DNA of 22,500 nucleotides from Prorocentrum cordatum (taxonomy: Eukaryota > Sar > Dinophyceae > Prorocentrales > Prorocentraceae), in contig CAUYUJ010018069.1 of assembly GCA_963575745.1 (NCBI GenBank), positions 1-22,500 on the forward strand. Direction: 5' to 3'. Position numbers and translations under genes: made by a program. This document shows positions 1 through 9,013 of this stretch, one piece after another. A model generated the notes under the pieces. The model had not been told where the DNA came from, did not search any database, and saw only the letters and a program-made list of their open reading frames with translations. Positions within the stretch are counted from its first letter, which is position 1; each line of letters opens with the position of its first letter.

Positions 1-313
1 GGAAGAGACGGAGGGGGGGCCAGGGCAGGAGGGGGGAGAAAGGCTTGTCGGCGCCCCGTGCGGATGGGCCTCACACCTCGAAGCTCCCTCCACCCTGCTT
101 CGGCAGTGGGAGAACCGACAACGACCCAACAAGAGGACGCAAAGCTCGCACCGCGTCACGGAAGGTGGAGACGAAGGGAAATGATTTGAGGGGGGCCGCA
201 GAGAGAGGCAAAGACGAAGCAGGTGGCCGAATGCTGCGCGTCCGTGGTGTTGGCACGTCTGGAGAAGCCACCTTGCCCAAACCATAAATAACTCACCATT
301 CCGATGTGAAGTC
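1..313. other. unique GC-rich sequence, no gene seen
   Basis: This stretch is purine-rich at its start and then mixed. Short frames on both strands (about 70-80 codons) overlap each other and show no recognisable motif. I see no repeat, RNA gene or regulatory signal that I can support. Confidence 0.5.
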
Positions 314-691
314 ATGACACTGCCCCCACTATCATCCCACTCTGTCTCATACTGTGCAAATATGTCCAAAGCGCGACGCAGCATCACACTGCTACGTGAA
401 ATCGTCCCCCTTCTGAATCTCATTGAGTGTGCATCATTTCCAGAGCGCGACGCAGCATCTGGAGCAACGACAGCACGACCGACAAGCCCGGCCCCAGGGA
501 CGAACCGTTTTCCTGACGAACACCGAGTGCCTCGCACGCTGTGCACAATCGTGCCAGTCGATTGTCGTCCGAAAAGCGACGGGAAGCTAGAATTACGTCG
601 GGCGTGCCCCCCTACGAAAAATAGAAATACCCTAAAAATACCCCGAAGGGGTCCAAAAAATGCCCAAAATACTCCCCAGGCTATTGTTTGA
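314..691 (+). CDS. candidate open frame, unknown, running into a TIR element
   Basis: An ATG at 314 opens a 125-codon frame whose last third lies inside the TIR element at 593-764. No domain is recognised. The non-element part is rich in Arg, Ser, Thr and Pro. If the element is removed, either exactly with one target duplication or as a GT-AG intron 597-770, the same frame stays open to a stop at 989-991. If the fold-back element at 912-1064 and one copy of its 6-bp duplication are also removed, the frame reaches a stop at 1226-1228, giving about 191-193 codons. Of the three frames in 773-911 only this one is open. This is compatible with a host gene interrupted by two insertions. Chance openness in GC-rich DNA is not excluded, and no family is recognised. 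Confidence 0.2.
   Translation: MTLPPLSSHSVSYCANMSKARRSITLLREIVPLLNLIECASFPERDAASGATTARPTSPAPGTNRFPDEHRVPRTLCTIVPVDCRPKSDGKLELRRACPPTKNRNTLKIPRRGPKNAQNTPQAIV
367..459. repeat. short direct repeat, two copies 74 bp apart
   Basis: The 19-bp sequence CAAAGCGCGACGCAGCATC at 367-385 recurs at 441-459 with a single A-to-G change. The intervening 55 bp is not obviously repeated. It may be the remnant of a 74-bp duplication. Confidence 0.5.
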
Positions 692-764
692 CTATTTGTT
701 GACAATTTGGGGGGGATTTGTTTTCCGTCGAAAATCCCTCTGTAAGGGGACAGGCCCGACTTAA
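593..764. mobile_element. TIR element family 1, copy 1 (172 bp, 8-bp TSD)
   Basis: The element starts TTACGTCGGGC and ends GCCCGACTTAA, which are inverted. It is flanked by the 8-bp direct duplication AGCTAGAA at 585-592 and 765-772. The right arm keeps the family's subterminal sequence (CGTCGAAAATCC, then CTGTAAGGGGACAGG); the left arm has lost most of it. The interior shares an A/T-rich core with copy 2, including ACTATTTGTTGAC-like segments. It encodes no transposase, so it is a MITE-type non-autonomous element. An 8-bp duplication occurs in hAT and P superfamilies, but the TIR does not let me assign either. Confidence 0.85.
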
Positions 765-911
765 AGCTAGAAACCCAAACCAGTCACGGGCCGAGGCAGG
801 CGGAGGGGGTCCCGATCACGCCGACGCCCATCCTCACCGACCGACGGGTCGATGATACCTTAATTACCTGGCCACTCCGACGCTTTGTCGGGAGGGCTCG
901 GGCGGATGAGT

Positions 912-1064
912 TAGGGGGCCACACGCGAACCCTACCCCTACCCCCACGAGTTCTGAGGGGAAGGGCGGGGTTCACTTCCCGAGCGAAGTGAACCCCACCC
1001 TTCCCCCCTCAGAAATCGTGGGGGGTAGGGCCAGGTAGGGGTAAGGTTCGCATGTGGCCCCCTT
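912..1064. mobile_element. fold-back element, near-complete 153-bp palindrome, 6-bp TSD
   Basis: The arms run from TAGGGGGCCACACGCGAACC on the left to GGTTCGCATGTGGCCCCCTT on the right and meet at TTCACTTC (971-978) and GAAGTGAA (985-992) around a 6-nt loop. ATGAGT occurs directly at 906-911 and 1065-1070, a likely 6-bp target duplication. The arms differ by several small indels, so the copy is not brand new. There is no coding capacity. The TIR is unrelated to family 1. Confidence 0.75.
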
Positions 1065-1176
1065 ATGAGTGGGAAAGGCGGGAGCATGAGGTCACGCAGA
1101 CCCGTGGATACCCCTCGGCCGCTTCTGCGCCCCACGGCCGAAAACGGGAGCTCCGGGCCCGCGGAGGGAGAGGGAG

Positions 1177-1665
1177 ATGGAAGACTCGGGCTCGGGGGAC
1201 TCGGGCTACCCTCACGGGGCCATGGTGAAAATGACGAGACCCAATCTGGAAATTGACGCGAGCTCCCGCTGCAGACATCCCACGGAAGCCGAGCCGTCTA
1301 AATCTGGGACGCGTTCGTCAAAAAAAACTTCGGCAAACCCGAATTCTGGCGCACTCAAACTTGACGCCTCCCCGAGAGGAAGAGGGACGGATGGGGGAGC
1401 AGGAAATGAGGAGGCTACGTGTTCAACGTCCGTTTTTCGTTCCAGCGCATGCTCCCCCACTTCCCTGATCAGAAGAACTCGACGTGGTATCGCTGCTGGA
1501 CGGGCTGGTGGGGAGACGCGAACCGTCAAGAACTTAGCCCCCCAGACATTGAATCCAAAATTCAGCGAATGGGCCACGACCTCCTCCCAGGAACACGAAT
1601 CTCGAGGAGGGGACAGCAAGGATCGAGGACGCTTGTGTAGGGTTTGCGGGGCTGGGGGGAGGTAA
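1177..1665 (+). CDS. candidate open frame, unknown (162 codons)
   Basis: An ATG at 1177 starts a frame with no low-complexity run. It is Ser/Arg/Gly/Thr-rich, begins MEDSGSGDSGYPHG and ends CRVCGAGGR. The stop overlaps a possible splice donor (GAG then GTAATGG near 1660), so this could be an exon rather than a full gene. A longer frame on the opposite strand covers the same DNA, and at most one of the two is likely to be real. No domain is recognised. The segment at 1447-1514 has a related copy at 15328-15545. In the plus frame both copies read TSLIR-x-TR, but the minus frame conserves more. Confidence 0.15.
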   Translation: MEDSGSGDSGYPHGAMVKMTRPNLEIDASSRCRHPTEAEPSKSGTRSSKKTSANPNSGALKLDASPRGRGTDGGAGNEEATCSTSVFRSSACSPTSLIRRTRRGIAAGRAGGETRTVKNLAPQTLNPKFSEWATTSSQEHESRGGDSKDRGRLCRVCGAGGR

Positions 1666-2069
1666 TGGAAGAGCCAGGGGGGCCGTTTCCTGGAGGAGGC
1701 GGTGAACCCCCCGATGGTGACCCCCCTCGGCAACGCCTGAGACGAGAAGAGGGTCGCGCGCAGGGCGCGGGAGGAGCCAGCCAGGGCTTCGGCGGGTGGC
1801 GTCGCGACGCCCCTGTCCTGGCTTCTGACTCCCCAGGCGGGGCGCTCATACCTGAACACTCGGCTTTCCGACCGCTGCGGCGGCGACCGCGTGGCCAGGG
1901 CGTCCCACTGCAGGGGTCGTTCGGCCGTCCGCGCCAGGGCGCCCAACTCCGCAAAAGAAAATGCCCTCGACGTCGGCCGATTCCAGCCAGCTGGGGGCGC
2001 TCCGCCCCGCAGTCCTGAGGCCGGACTCGCCGCCGCGCCGACGCGGCGCGACGCGGACCTGCCGCACAC
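1212..2069 (-). CDS. candidate open frame, unknown, with a peptide conserved at 15.4 kb
   Basis: A 285-codon minus-strand frame, opening at a GTG with no ATG visible near its start, has mixed composition (Phe, Trp, Val, Leu, Asp and Glu present) and no microsatellite. Around 1455-1490 it reads IPRRVLLIREVGEHA. The related sequence at 15336-15387 reads IARRVALIREV and then a stop. One Arg codon differs synonymously (CGT versus AGG) while RRV and LIREV are kept, which favours minus-strand coding in an ancestor. A 1-bp indel upstream of IPRRV relative to the other copy suggests a frameshift here. I do not recognise the family. It may be a decayed gene or retroelement fragment. Confidence 0.25.
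   Translation of the reverse strand: MCGRSASRRVGAAASPASGLRGGAPPAGWNRPTSRAFSFAELGALARTAERPLQWDALATRSPPQRSESRVFRYERPAWGVRSQDRGVATPPAEALAGSSRALRATLFSSQALPRGVTIGGFTASSRKRPPWLFHYLPPAPQTLHKRPRSLLSPPRDSCSWEEVVAHSLNFGFNVWGAKFLTVRVSPPARPAAIPRRVLLIREVGEHALERKTDVEHVASSFPAPPSVPLPLGEASSLSAPEFGFAEVFFDERVPDLDGSASVGCLQRELASISRLGLVIFTMAP
1447..1514. repeat. paralogous segment, empty-site relative of 15328-15545
   Basis: This 68-bp segment, from GCATGCT through ACTTCCCTGATCAG to GGACGGGCTGGTGGG, is clearly similar to 15328-15387 joined to 15538-15545. Here the target GGACGGGC (1498-1505) occurs once and is uninterrupted. In the other copy the corresponding GGATGGGC is duplicated around a TIR element. Confidence 0.75.
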
Positions 2070-2159
2070 CGCTGCCCGAAGTGCGCAAGCCGCGCCGCGC
2101 AGTGGTGCGGGGTGGTGCGGGGAGGGGAGGAGCCAGCTGGTCCTGTCAGACAGCCTGGT

Positions 2160-2378
2160 CCCTCCTCCTCCTCCTCCTCCTCCTCCTCCTCCTCCTCCTC
2201 CTCCTCCTCCTCCTTCTCCTCCTCCTCCTCCGCCTCCTCCGCCTCCTCCGCCTTCCCTCGCCTCTCCCGCCTCTCCTCCTCCTCCTCCTTTCTATCCTCC
2301 TCCTCCTCCTCCTCCTCCTCCTCCTCCTCCTCCTCCTCCTCCTCCTGCTCCTCCTCCTCCTCCCCCTCCTCCTCCTCC
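2160..2378 (+). repeat. CCT trinucleotide microsatellite, interrupted
   Basis: About 220 bp of CCT/TCC repeats with CCG, TTC and CTG interruptions and a short break near 2250-2290. It is pyrimidine-only for long stretches. Overlapping frames on both strands read poly-Pro, poly-Ser, poly-Leu, poly-Glu, poly-Arg and poly-Gly; I treat these as artefacts. Confidence 0.95.
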
Positions 2379-3389
2379 GCGGCGGGCGCCGGGACCAGCG
2401 CGGGAGGAGCCACCGCCGAGCAGGGGGCGAGGTTCCGCGGCGGCCGCGGCGCGGCGCCCAGGCGGAACGATCACGAGGGGGAGGCCAAGGCTGGGGACTC
2501 GGAACTGGGGCACCCACACCGACAGAGGGGTTTTGGTGTTTTGGCGCGGATGCGTCGGCCACCTCAGAGGCCCGAGCATTGCCACCATCACGGAGATCAG
2601 GACCATCCTCCCCCGGTGGAGGGCAGCCGCCGATTTGGGCGTTGGTGCCAACCTCGAGGCCTCTAAGGGCGAGCGAGCGACGACGACGTGAAGGTCGACC
2701 ACCTCCTGCATAACTACACAAACGAGGGCAACAAGCAGGCCGGGCGGGTCCCGCGTGGAGGGGGCCAAGACGGGTGGGCGGCCGCCTTCCCCTGCACTGC
2801 CCACCGCCCGCGTGTGCTGCGCCAGCGGGCCCGCTGCAGCCGCTCCGCTGGCAGGCCACGCCGGCCCCACCGCTGGAGGCCGAACCGCACTCGAGGGGCG
2901 GGGCAGGTCTGCCACGGAGGCTGCCTGGACCCGTTCCCACAAGTGGGGGGGGGCGTCCAAGAGGGGGGCGCCCGAGGGGGGGGCTCGCAGATCGTGGCCC
3001 GAGGCGCGTGCGCGGACGAGGGGGGACCAGGCGACGCGTGGAGACAAGAGGAGGGGGCCATGACATCCGGGGAGATCTCGTGGAATCGGCAATGATGTCC
3101 TGCCACCCTGGCCATGGACCCCCACTCGGGCGCCCCCGACACACTCCCGCTCCTGGCTCTTCTGCCACGGGTGCTCACGCTCGCAGCCCTCCTGAGCGCG
3201 CCTGCGCCCCCCCCTCCCGCACGGAGGAGCCCAAAAAAAGCTCTCCACCAGAGATTGTCTCGCTACCGCGACTGCATGCAGCGAGCTGGACCGGTCGGGC
3301 TCGATGGGTGCCCGAGTCCGAACCCAGCCTGCCCCGAGGCGGACTCGCGCATCGCACAATCTGCCCCTGAAGGTGGCGGGGAAGATGGA
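2379..3389 (-). other. GC-rich region with open frames, no recognised gene
   Basis: The longest frame is on the minus strand (3359 down to 2292, 355 codons). It opens at a TTG and ends in a poly-Gly run from the CCT tract. About 310 codons are not low-complexity, including a hydrophobic stretch LLVALVCVVMQEVVDLHVVV. Plus-strand frames of 100-200 codons cover the same DNA. With high GC content stops are rare, so openness alone is weak evidence. No domain or splice pattern lets me choose a strand. Confidence 0.25.
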
Positions 3390-3578
3390 TGACGAGCGAA
3401 CAACTCACACCCATACCCAAAGGAGGGTCGAAAGGAGGGGAACTGGCTACGGGTATGGGTGCGAGTTGTCGGACCCTGGGGGAAGCTTCCGTTCGCGCGG
3501 GGACACCCATCCGACAACACGCACCCATAGCGTCCTCCGTCCCCCCTATGGGTATGGGTGCGTGTTGTTCGATCGTCA
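3390..3578. mobile_element. 189-bp TIR element with nested hairpins, 5-bp TSD
   Basis: The left end TGACGAGCGAACAAC plus CACCCATACCC (3390-3418) is inverted at 3550-3578 with about 3 mismatches in 29 bp. ATGGA occurs directly at 3385-3389 and 3579-3583. Inside are two further inverted copies of the arm core, at 3451-3469 and 3514-3529. The element can therefore form two tandem hairpins (3400-3469 and 3514-3568) or one long fold-back. It has no coding capacity. The TIR is unlike the other families in the window. Confidence 0.8.
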
Positions 3579-3583
3579 ATGGA

Positions 3584-4538
3584 CGGTAAAATGAATGCAT
3601 CGGAGAGTGAAGTGGAAGAGAAGCAACACGCCTCAGAGGACAAGGGGCGAGAGCAGTGCAGGTGCACGACGCCATCCCCCTGCCCGCCCGCTCTCTTCCT
3701 CCCACTCCAACGAAGATCGAATTGCGATGGGAAACGGCCCATGGTTGGGCACAACCCCATCGGAGGCCCGCGCGGGTCACCTGGGCAGGCAGGGCACGAG
3801 GCCGCCGAGACTCACCCGGGGATCCGTGCCACCTCCGCGAGCGGACGCACATCCTCAGTCGTGCCCCCTCCTGGTGCCAGGCGCTGGAGCTCGGCACTCG
3901 TGCTCCCCGGCCCTGCCCCGGCTCCCTCCATCGCCGGCCCTCTCCTGGCTCCCCCGCCCGCGGCGCCCTCCTGCGCCATCCAGGGAGGCCTCCCGGACGT
4001 GGCCCGAGCAGGTGGGGGCGGAGGGTCCCGCCGCCTCGCCGCCGCAGCGGCGATGCGGCGGCGCAGCCCGTGTGAAGAGCGTCGGGCTCTACATCGAGAC
4101 GCATGGCCAGTGCGCCGGCGATGCGGCGCGATCCTCCGACCCCGTCTGCTCGGACCCCATCTGGGAGGCCTGGACCATCCCTCCCTCCCTGCGCACCGCT
4201 CGAGGGGCTGCCCGGAGTCTCGGTGCTCCCGGACGCGGGGCTGCTGCGCGCCGCGGGCGCGGGGGGAGGGGGCGGGAGCAGTCGGCCTCGGATCGGGAAG
4301 CTGGACCACATCGGAGCGAGCGTGGGATCGGGCTGCATCGACGCGGAGCCAAGATCGGATCGCATCGGCTGCGCCGGGATGCAGGGCAGCGCCGTGCAAG
4401 CATCGGGCACATCGGGATAACAACACCGCATCGGCTCGAGCTGGCCAGAATCGGCACATCGAATCGGATCTGTCTGACCGGAGCTTTCCACATGGATTTT
4501 CAATGTTTTTGAAATTCTCGCCATTTCGAGCTTCCGAC
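3584..4538. other. GC-rich stretch, no gene supported
   Basis: Frames of several hundred codons exist on both strands and run into the neighbouring minisatellite, so they are not reliable. From about 4280 to 4470 the motif ATCGG recurs at irregular 10-20 bp spacing, perhaps a very degenerate repeat. At 4487-4538 an A/T-richer segment leads into the minisatellite. Confidence 0.4.
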
Positions 4539-4890
4539 ACTCCGAGACGGCCCAAGTGGCCCCCAAGACCGCCCCAAGACAACCCAAGAGGCCAAGAGGC
4601 CCCCAAAAGGACTCCAAGACGGCCCAAGAGGGCCCGGAAACGGCCAAAGAGGCGCCAAAGACGCCCCATGAGGGCCCCAAGACGACCCCAAGAGGGGGAA
4701 CACGAACCGACGATTCGAGCCTTCCGCCCCAAGAGGCCCCCAGGAAGCCCAAAGAGGCCCCCAAGAGGCCAAAGGGGCTCCCAAAAGGCTCCCAAGAGGC
4801 CCCAAGAGGCTCCCAAGAGGTCCACAAGAGGCCCCGAAACGGCCCCAGAGGCTTCACAACGAGATCCCAACAAACTTCCAAAACGCCTCG
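4539..4890. repeat. degenerate CAAGAGGCC minisatellite, array 1a
   Basis: About 350 bp of units close to CCCAAGAGGCC or CCAAGACGGCC, period about 10-12 bp and highly diverged. The minus strand reads LG-x-SWG-x-LG-like peptides and the plus strand PKRPPRGP-like peptides in several frames. Frames stay open because the units lack stop codons, so long frames at 3175-4908, 3558-4955 and 3812-5365 are not convincing genes. Confidence 0.85.
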
Positions 4891-5082
4891 GATCCACAAC
4901 CCACGCACGACGGCGTGATGGGCCGAAGGCCACCAGATCCGTCGCCCCCTGTTGATTTATTACAAGGGTGCCTGGCGTGCTAGATCTTACGGCGTGGAGT
5001 TGTTCTTTTCCAAAAAGAACTCCCCTGGGGCTTCGGTCCATGCCGCCGGCCACCCAGAAGGCCCCGCTGCTGCGCAACCAAC
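4891..5082. other. spacer between minisatellite arrays, with imperfect hairpin
   Basis: The spacer is unique. At about 4996-5023 GGAGTTGTTCTTTT faces AAAAAGAACTCC, a 12-bp stem with one bulged base and almost no loop. Its function is unknown. The surrounding sequence shows no gene. Confidence 0.45.
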
Positions 5083-5575
5083 GTCTCCAAGACGGCCTCC
5101 ATGGACTCCAAGACGGCCAAGATGGCCCAAGATGGCCTCGAAGTTCGCCCAAGACGGTCCAAGATGATCTGCAAGACGGCCCAAGGTGGTCCCAGATGCC
5201 TCCAAGTCCGCCCAAGAAGCCACCCAGACGGCCCAAGATGGCCCAGGAGGCCCCCAAGAGGCCTCCAAAACGGCCCAAGAGGCCTCCAAGAGGCCCCCAA
5301 GATCGCTCCAAGATGGTCCAAGATAGCATCCAGGATGACCCAATGACGCCCCAAGAAGACTTCAAGACGGCCCCAGGAGGGCCTCAAGACGGCCCAAGTC
5401 CGAGACTGCCCTGAAGCGCCCCAAGAGGGCCCCAAGTCGGCTCAGAGAGGCATCCAAGACGGCTTCCCACAGCGTCAGATGGACCAGGAAAGCCTTGAGA
5501 CGGCCCAAGAGGCCCCCAAGAAGCCCCCAAATGCCCCCAAGAGGCCCGAGGAGGCGTCCAAAAGGCCTTCCCCGA
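5083..5575. repeat. degenerate CAAGAGGCC minisatellite, array 1b
   Basis: The repeat family is that of 4539-4890. Units such as AAGACGGCCC, AAGATGGCCC and AAGAGGCCTCC alternate, each 10-12 bp. The array is about 490 bp and contains no intact gene. Confidence 0.85.
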
Positions 5576-5891
5576 AGGGTTTCCACAACGGCGGGGGGAA
5601 CACATGGTCCGATAGCTTGGCAGAGCTCTGGCCACGATGTTCGGCCACATGGGCGATTCCAAAGGGCAGGGGGCGGCGGAGATTAGCTGTAGGCGCCTTC
5701 AATAAGAGAAGGTAGAAATGACGGAAAGGAACAATGTAGTATGAAATACTCACGCCACGACCCACCCAACCGCCCACTAACGAGCGAACCCGTCCGGGAA
5801 CCAGCCCGCGAATAAGCTCGAAACACGGACACGAGGCAAACATTCTGTTCAACACATACTGCGTCGGGCGACTGCCAACACCCTCCTGTGA
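5576..5891 (-). other. unique spacer with minus-strand open frame
   Basis: A minus-strand frame (within 5475-6110) crosses this spacer with about 100 codons of mixed composition, for example FASCPCFELIRGL and SISYYIVPFRHFYLLLL. Its ends lie in the minisatellite and in the CCT tract. A second minus-strand frame is open over much of the same span. It could be a relic exon. I do not recognise it. Confidence 0.2.
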
Positions 5892-6029
5892 CTCCTCCTC
5901 CTCCTCCTCCTCCTCCTCCTCCTCCTCCTCCTCCTCCTCCTCCTCCTCCTCCGCCTCCTCCGCCTCCTCCGCCTCCTCCTCCTCCTCCTCCTCTCCTCCT
6001 CCTCCTCCTCCTCCTCCTCCTCCTCCTCC
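5892..6029 (+). repeat. CCT microsatellite, left border of module A
   Basis: About 138 bp of nearly pure CCT with three CCG interruptions and one 1-bp phase change near 5993. Confidence 0.95.
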
Positions 6030-6140
6030 ATTCGAAGTACTCCTCCCTGTCGCACCCCGAGGCCCGTCGGAAGGGCGGGCCAGGCGTTCGGACCGAGACT
6101 TCCTCACCACGTGTGAGCCTCGAGCTGGAAACTCGTAGCA

Positions 6141-6720
6141 GCTTCGCGCATGGAGGGCGGGTGGTTTTCAAAATGTGGCTATCGCCATAGCGCCGCGCAC
6201 AGCCGTTTTTGGAAGAATGCAAGAGCTTCACGGATTGGGGGCGGGTGGTTTTCAAGATGTGGCTATCGCCGTAGCACCGCGCACGGCCGTCTGGAAAAAG
6301 GCAAGAGAGCTTCACGGACTTGAGGGCGGGTCGTTTGCATAAGGTGGCTCTCGCCGCAGCGCCGCGCAGATTCGCTCAAAACGTGCAAGAGCGTCACGGA
6401 TTGAGGGCGGGTGGTTTTCAAAATGTGGCTATCGCCGTAGCTCCGCGTACATTCGTATGAACAAAATGCAAGGGCTTCACGGATTGAGGGCGGGTCGGTT
6501 TCAAAATGTAGCTCTCGCCTAAGCGCGGCGCACACTTTTTTGATCTGCAGGGCGAGAGCTAACCTCTTCCGCTGAAAGCTTACTCTAAAAAGAAAAAACA
6601 AAAAAGCGCCGCGCACACTCGTCTTAAACATGTGCAATAGTTTCACGGATACAGGGTGGGCCGTTTTCAAACTATACCTATCGCCTCAGCGCCGCGCACA
6701 TTCGTCCAGAAACCCTACAC
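6141..6720 (+). repeat. 82-84 bp satellite, about seven units
   Basis: Units begin GCTTCACGGATTGAGGGCGG, continue GGTTTTCAAAATGTGGCT and then GCGCCGCGCAC. Starts fall at 6141, 6225, 6309, 6391, 6474 and about 6640, the last gap being a double unit with a diverged middle. On the minus strand the 84-bp units keep a frame reading YGDSHILKTTRP repeatedly. The 82- and 83-bp units break that frame. Confidence 0.85.
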
Positions 6721-7034
6721 GGGTTCAACTGATTCTCACGATTAGCGTACCAGGAAGGGTGTTTTGGAACGACTCAAGATTGTAAGGACGCAACATTTGC
6801 GTTGATTCGAGGCGTTGAAGTCCCAGGAACGGTGCACTAGCACTATTCAGGATAGTCAATACTCAATGGTCATGTTGACTCGTGGCGTTCTGGCACGCTT
6901 CAGGAGCTCACACGGCTGTCCCCCAATGGGGTACTGCCCTCAGCGGAAAGGAATCGTTGCAGGGGACTATGAAGAGGGAGCTTGGAGGGAGGGTGTATTC
7001 CAACATCGTCGATAAGTCTTGGGTTTACACTGGT

Positions 7035-7104
7035 CCTCCTGCTCCTCCTCCTCGTCCTCCTTCCCCTCCTCCTCCTCCTCCGCCTCCTCCCTCTTCGTCC
7101 TCCC
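7035..7104 (+). repeat. short interrupted CCT microsatellite
   Basis: About 70 bp of CCT with several single-base interruptions. It directly follows the conserved junction of module A. Confidence 0.85.
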
Positions 7105-8460
7105 TATTGCCTCCTCGAGGTAAAGCTCACAAACTATTAAACATGACGAGTTCACACGGAGCGGCTTGGAGCGTCCCAGGTGGACGGCACAGGCTGGATG
7201 CCTCTGCAATACAACCGTTTCCAAGACAAGGAAAGTCTCCCGAACATGCCACCTAACCCATGAATACATTATCACCTACTGTCGCGAATGTTTGCTGATC
7301 TCTTGTCAGGGTCGACAGCAATGGCCGTGAATCCTCCGCAAGGCGATACAAGATCGAGCATTAAATGTGCATTATCGATCCTGCAGCATTGACGTCACAA
7401 AAGGTAGCATCGCATCGCATCGCGAAACGCAAGGTTGTACGCCGTGCATGTGTGAAATACACCATGGGTGTGCATGCCACACGATCGGAACACAGGCGTT
7501 CGTTTCGCGAGCGATGCCGCGTGGAACAAACACCCGTCGGCATCAGGCAAGCGCTCACAGGATCCTCGTGCCGAGACACAGTCGTGCACACAAGCCAAAG
7601 GTGATGCCTAATTCCAGACATGCGAGGCGCGCGCACCATACTCCTGCACGGTTCACACGGCAACGCCAGGCGCCTTGTCAGCAGCCCTCGGCCTGGAACA
7701 CCAGACGGGGGCCTGGCAGGAGCGCGCTCGCGCTCCGATCCCGCCCCCCTGCTCCCGCGACTCCTGCCTCCCACGACTGGGGGGCCACAGCTTCGGCTGT
7801 TTCCTGGCGACCCACTGGTGAGAGGCACAGAAAGCCAGCGCACGGTCGCGGTGCCCGCCCGGCCGGGCCCCCTCGGCCACTGCGCGACGTGGCGCGGACG
7901 AGGCTTCTGCACATCCAGAACGGGAGTCCAGGGGGGCTTCCTTCCAGGCGCGTTTCCAGGAAGAGGGGAAAGAGCAGGGAAAGAAGAGCAGGAAGGGAAA
8001 AGGAGATGAGTGGGGGGGTGCATGGAATGTCCCCTCGAAGGATCATAGAAGCACATAAAATGAATCACATATCGCCTGCCCACAGACTCGACATTGCCGC
8101 GTCAGTGCTGGTCGTGCCCAACCTGATGCATCACTATTGTCGCGCCCCCCGCTGCCCATACACCCCAAAGTCTGTATACCGTCATTATACATGCGCGTGC
8201 ATGGTATTGTACACGTGTGCGCTATATGACGTGCGTGAAGCTACGATATGCCCTGGTGGTCGCGAACCACTTGCTACAACTTCCGACAGTTTCAACTGCA
8301 AGTTGTCCCCGAACAGTGCTTGCATGTATGAATTCTTGTTCCCTACCTAGGCTCTGCCTAGAAGGGTTCTTACTCTCTGGGCTTAAAGGGGCCGGGCAGT
8401 GGAAAGCGCCCCGGGCGGTTCCCCCAGTGTCCGCCCCGCGGTTCCCCCAGCTACGTCCCC
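7105..8460. other. unique region with overlapping open frames, no recognised gene
   Basis: Between 7361 and 8083 the minus strand is open for 240 codons. The plus strand is open for 327 codons (7367-8350) and, in another frame, for 129 codons with an ATG (7620-8009). None contains a recognisable domain; the products are Arg- and His-rich or Pro/Gly-rich. Third-position GC is high in all of them, so codon bias does not pick one. The duplicate phrase GCGGTTCCCCCAG near 8417 and 8441 is a minor repeat. Confidence 0.25.
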
Positions 8461-8796
8461 TTAGCTTAGCGTTGCTTATCTCATCTTAGCTTAGCTTGTT
8501 TCATACTAGCTTAGCTTCATCTTAGCTCAGGTGTTTCTTAGCTTAGCTTACCTTCATATTAGCTTCGCTGAGTTTTAGCATAGCAGAGCATAGCATAGCA
8601 TAGCATAGCGCAGTTTAGAATAGCATAGCATAGCACAGCTTAGCATAGCACAGTGCAGCATGACATGGCATAGCTTAGCATAGCATAGCATAGCATATCA
8701 TAACATATCATAGCGCAGCATAGCATATCCTAGCATAGCATAGCATAGCAAAGTGCAGCATAGCATGGCATAGCATAGCATCGCATAGCATAGCAA
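8461..8796. repeat. pentanucleotide array, TTAGC changing to ATAGC
   Basis: The left part (to about 8570) is dominated by TTAGC units (CTTAGCTTAGC). The rest is ATAGC/TAGCA with scattered substitutions (GTGCAGCAT, ATGGC). A related ATAGC/ATGGC array is at 13985-14292. Confidence 0.9.
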
Positions 8797-8896
8797 CTAA
8801 TGCTGCTTTCCTAGGGGCTCCAACTTCTAGGTAGGGTCGCACTGGGGTAATTTGGTTGTAAAAGAACTGGGCTGGTCTACCGCTCCGGCTGGCTTG

Positions 8897-8965
8897 TCGT
8901 CGCCCCGTCGCCGCCCCGTCGCCGCTCGTCACCGCCCATCGCCGCCCCGTCGTCGCTCGTCGCCA
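8897..8965. repeat. GTCGCCGCCCC minisatellite
   Basis: About six units of 9-12 bp around CGTCGCCGCCC, immediately before the CACCACATAG array. Confidence 0.75.
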
Positions 8966-9013
8966 GCGCGGTGTCCAAACAGCATAACTAACACCACATA
9001 GATTGCACCACAT

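Larger units (their letters stand above)
6039..7104 (+). repeat. composite repeat module A (CCT / 82-bp satellite / second repeat / CCT)
   Basis: The module starts at ACTCCTCCCTGTCGCACCCC after the CCT tract, continues with the 82-bp satellite and then with units containing CCCAGGAANGGTG near 6749 and 6822. It ends with a conserved junction (6957-7034) finishing GTCTTGGGTTTACACTGG directly before a new CCT tract. The same order in the same orientation occurs at 16286-17100, so this is a dispersed composite element. No TIR, poly-A tail or coding region is seen. Confidence 0.75.

Noticed and set aside
761-764. TTAA at the right end of copies 1 and 2, as if a TTAA target site
   Set aside because: The left ends do not carry TTAA in these copies, and exact 8-bp duplications lie outside this position in three copies.
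3175-5365. Long open frames on both strands (465-577 codons)
   Set aside because: They run through CAAGAGGCC minisatellites and GC-rich DNA that lack stop codons. Several frames are open at once and no domain is visible.
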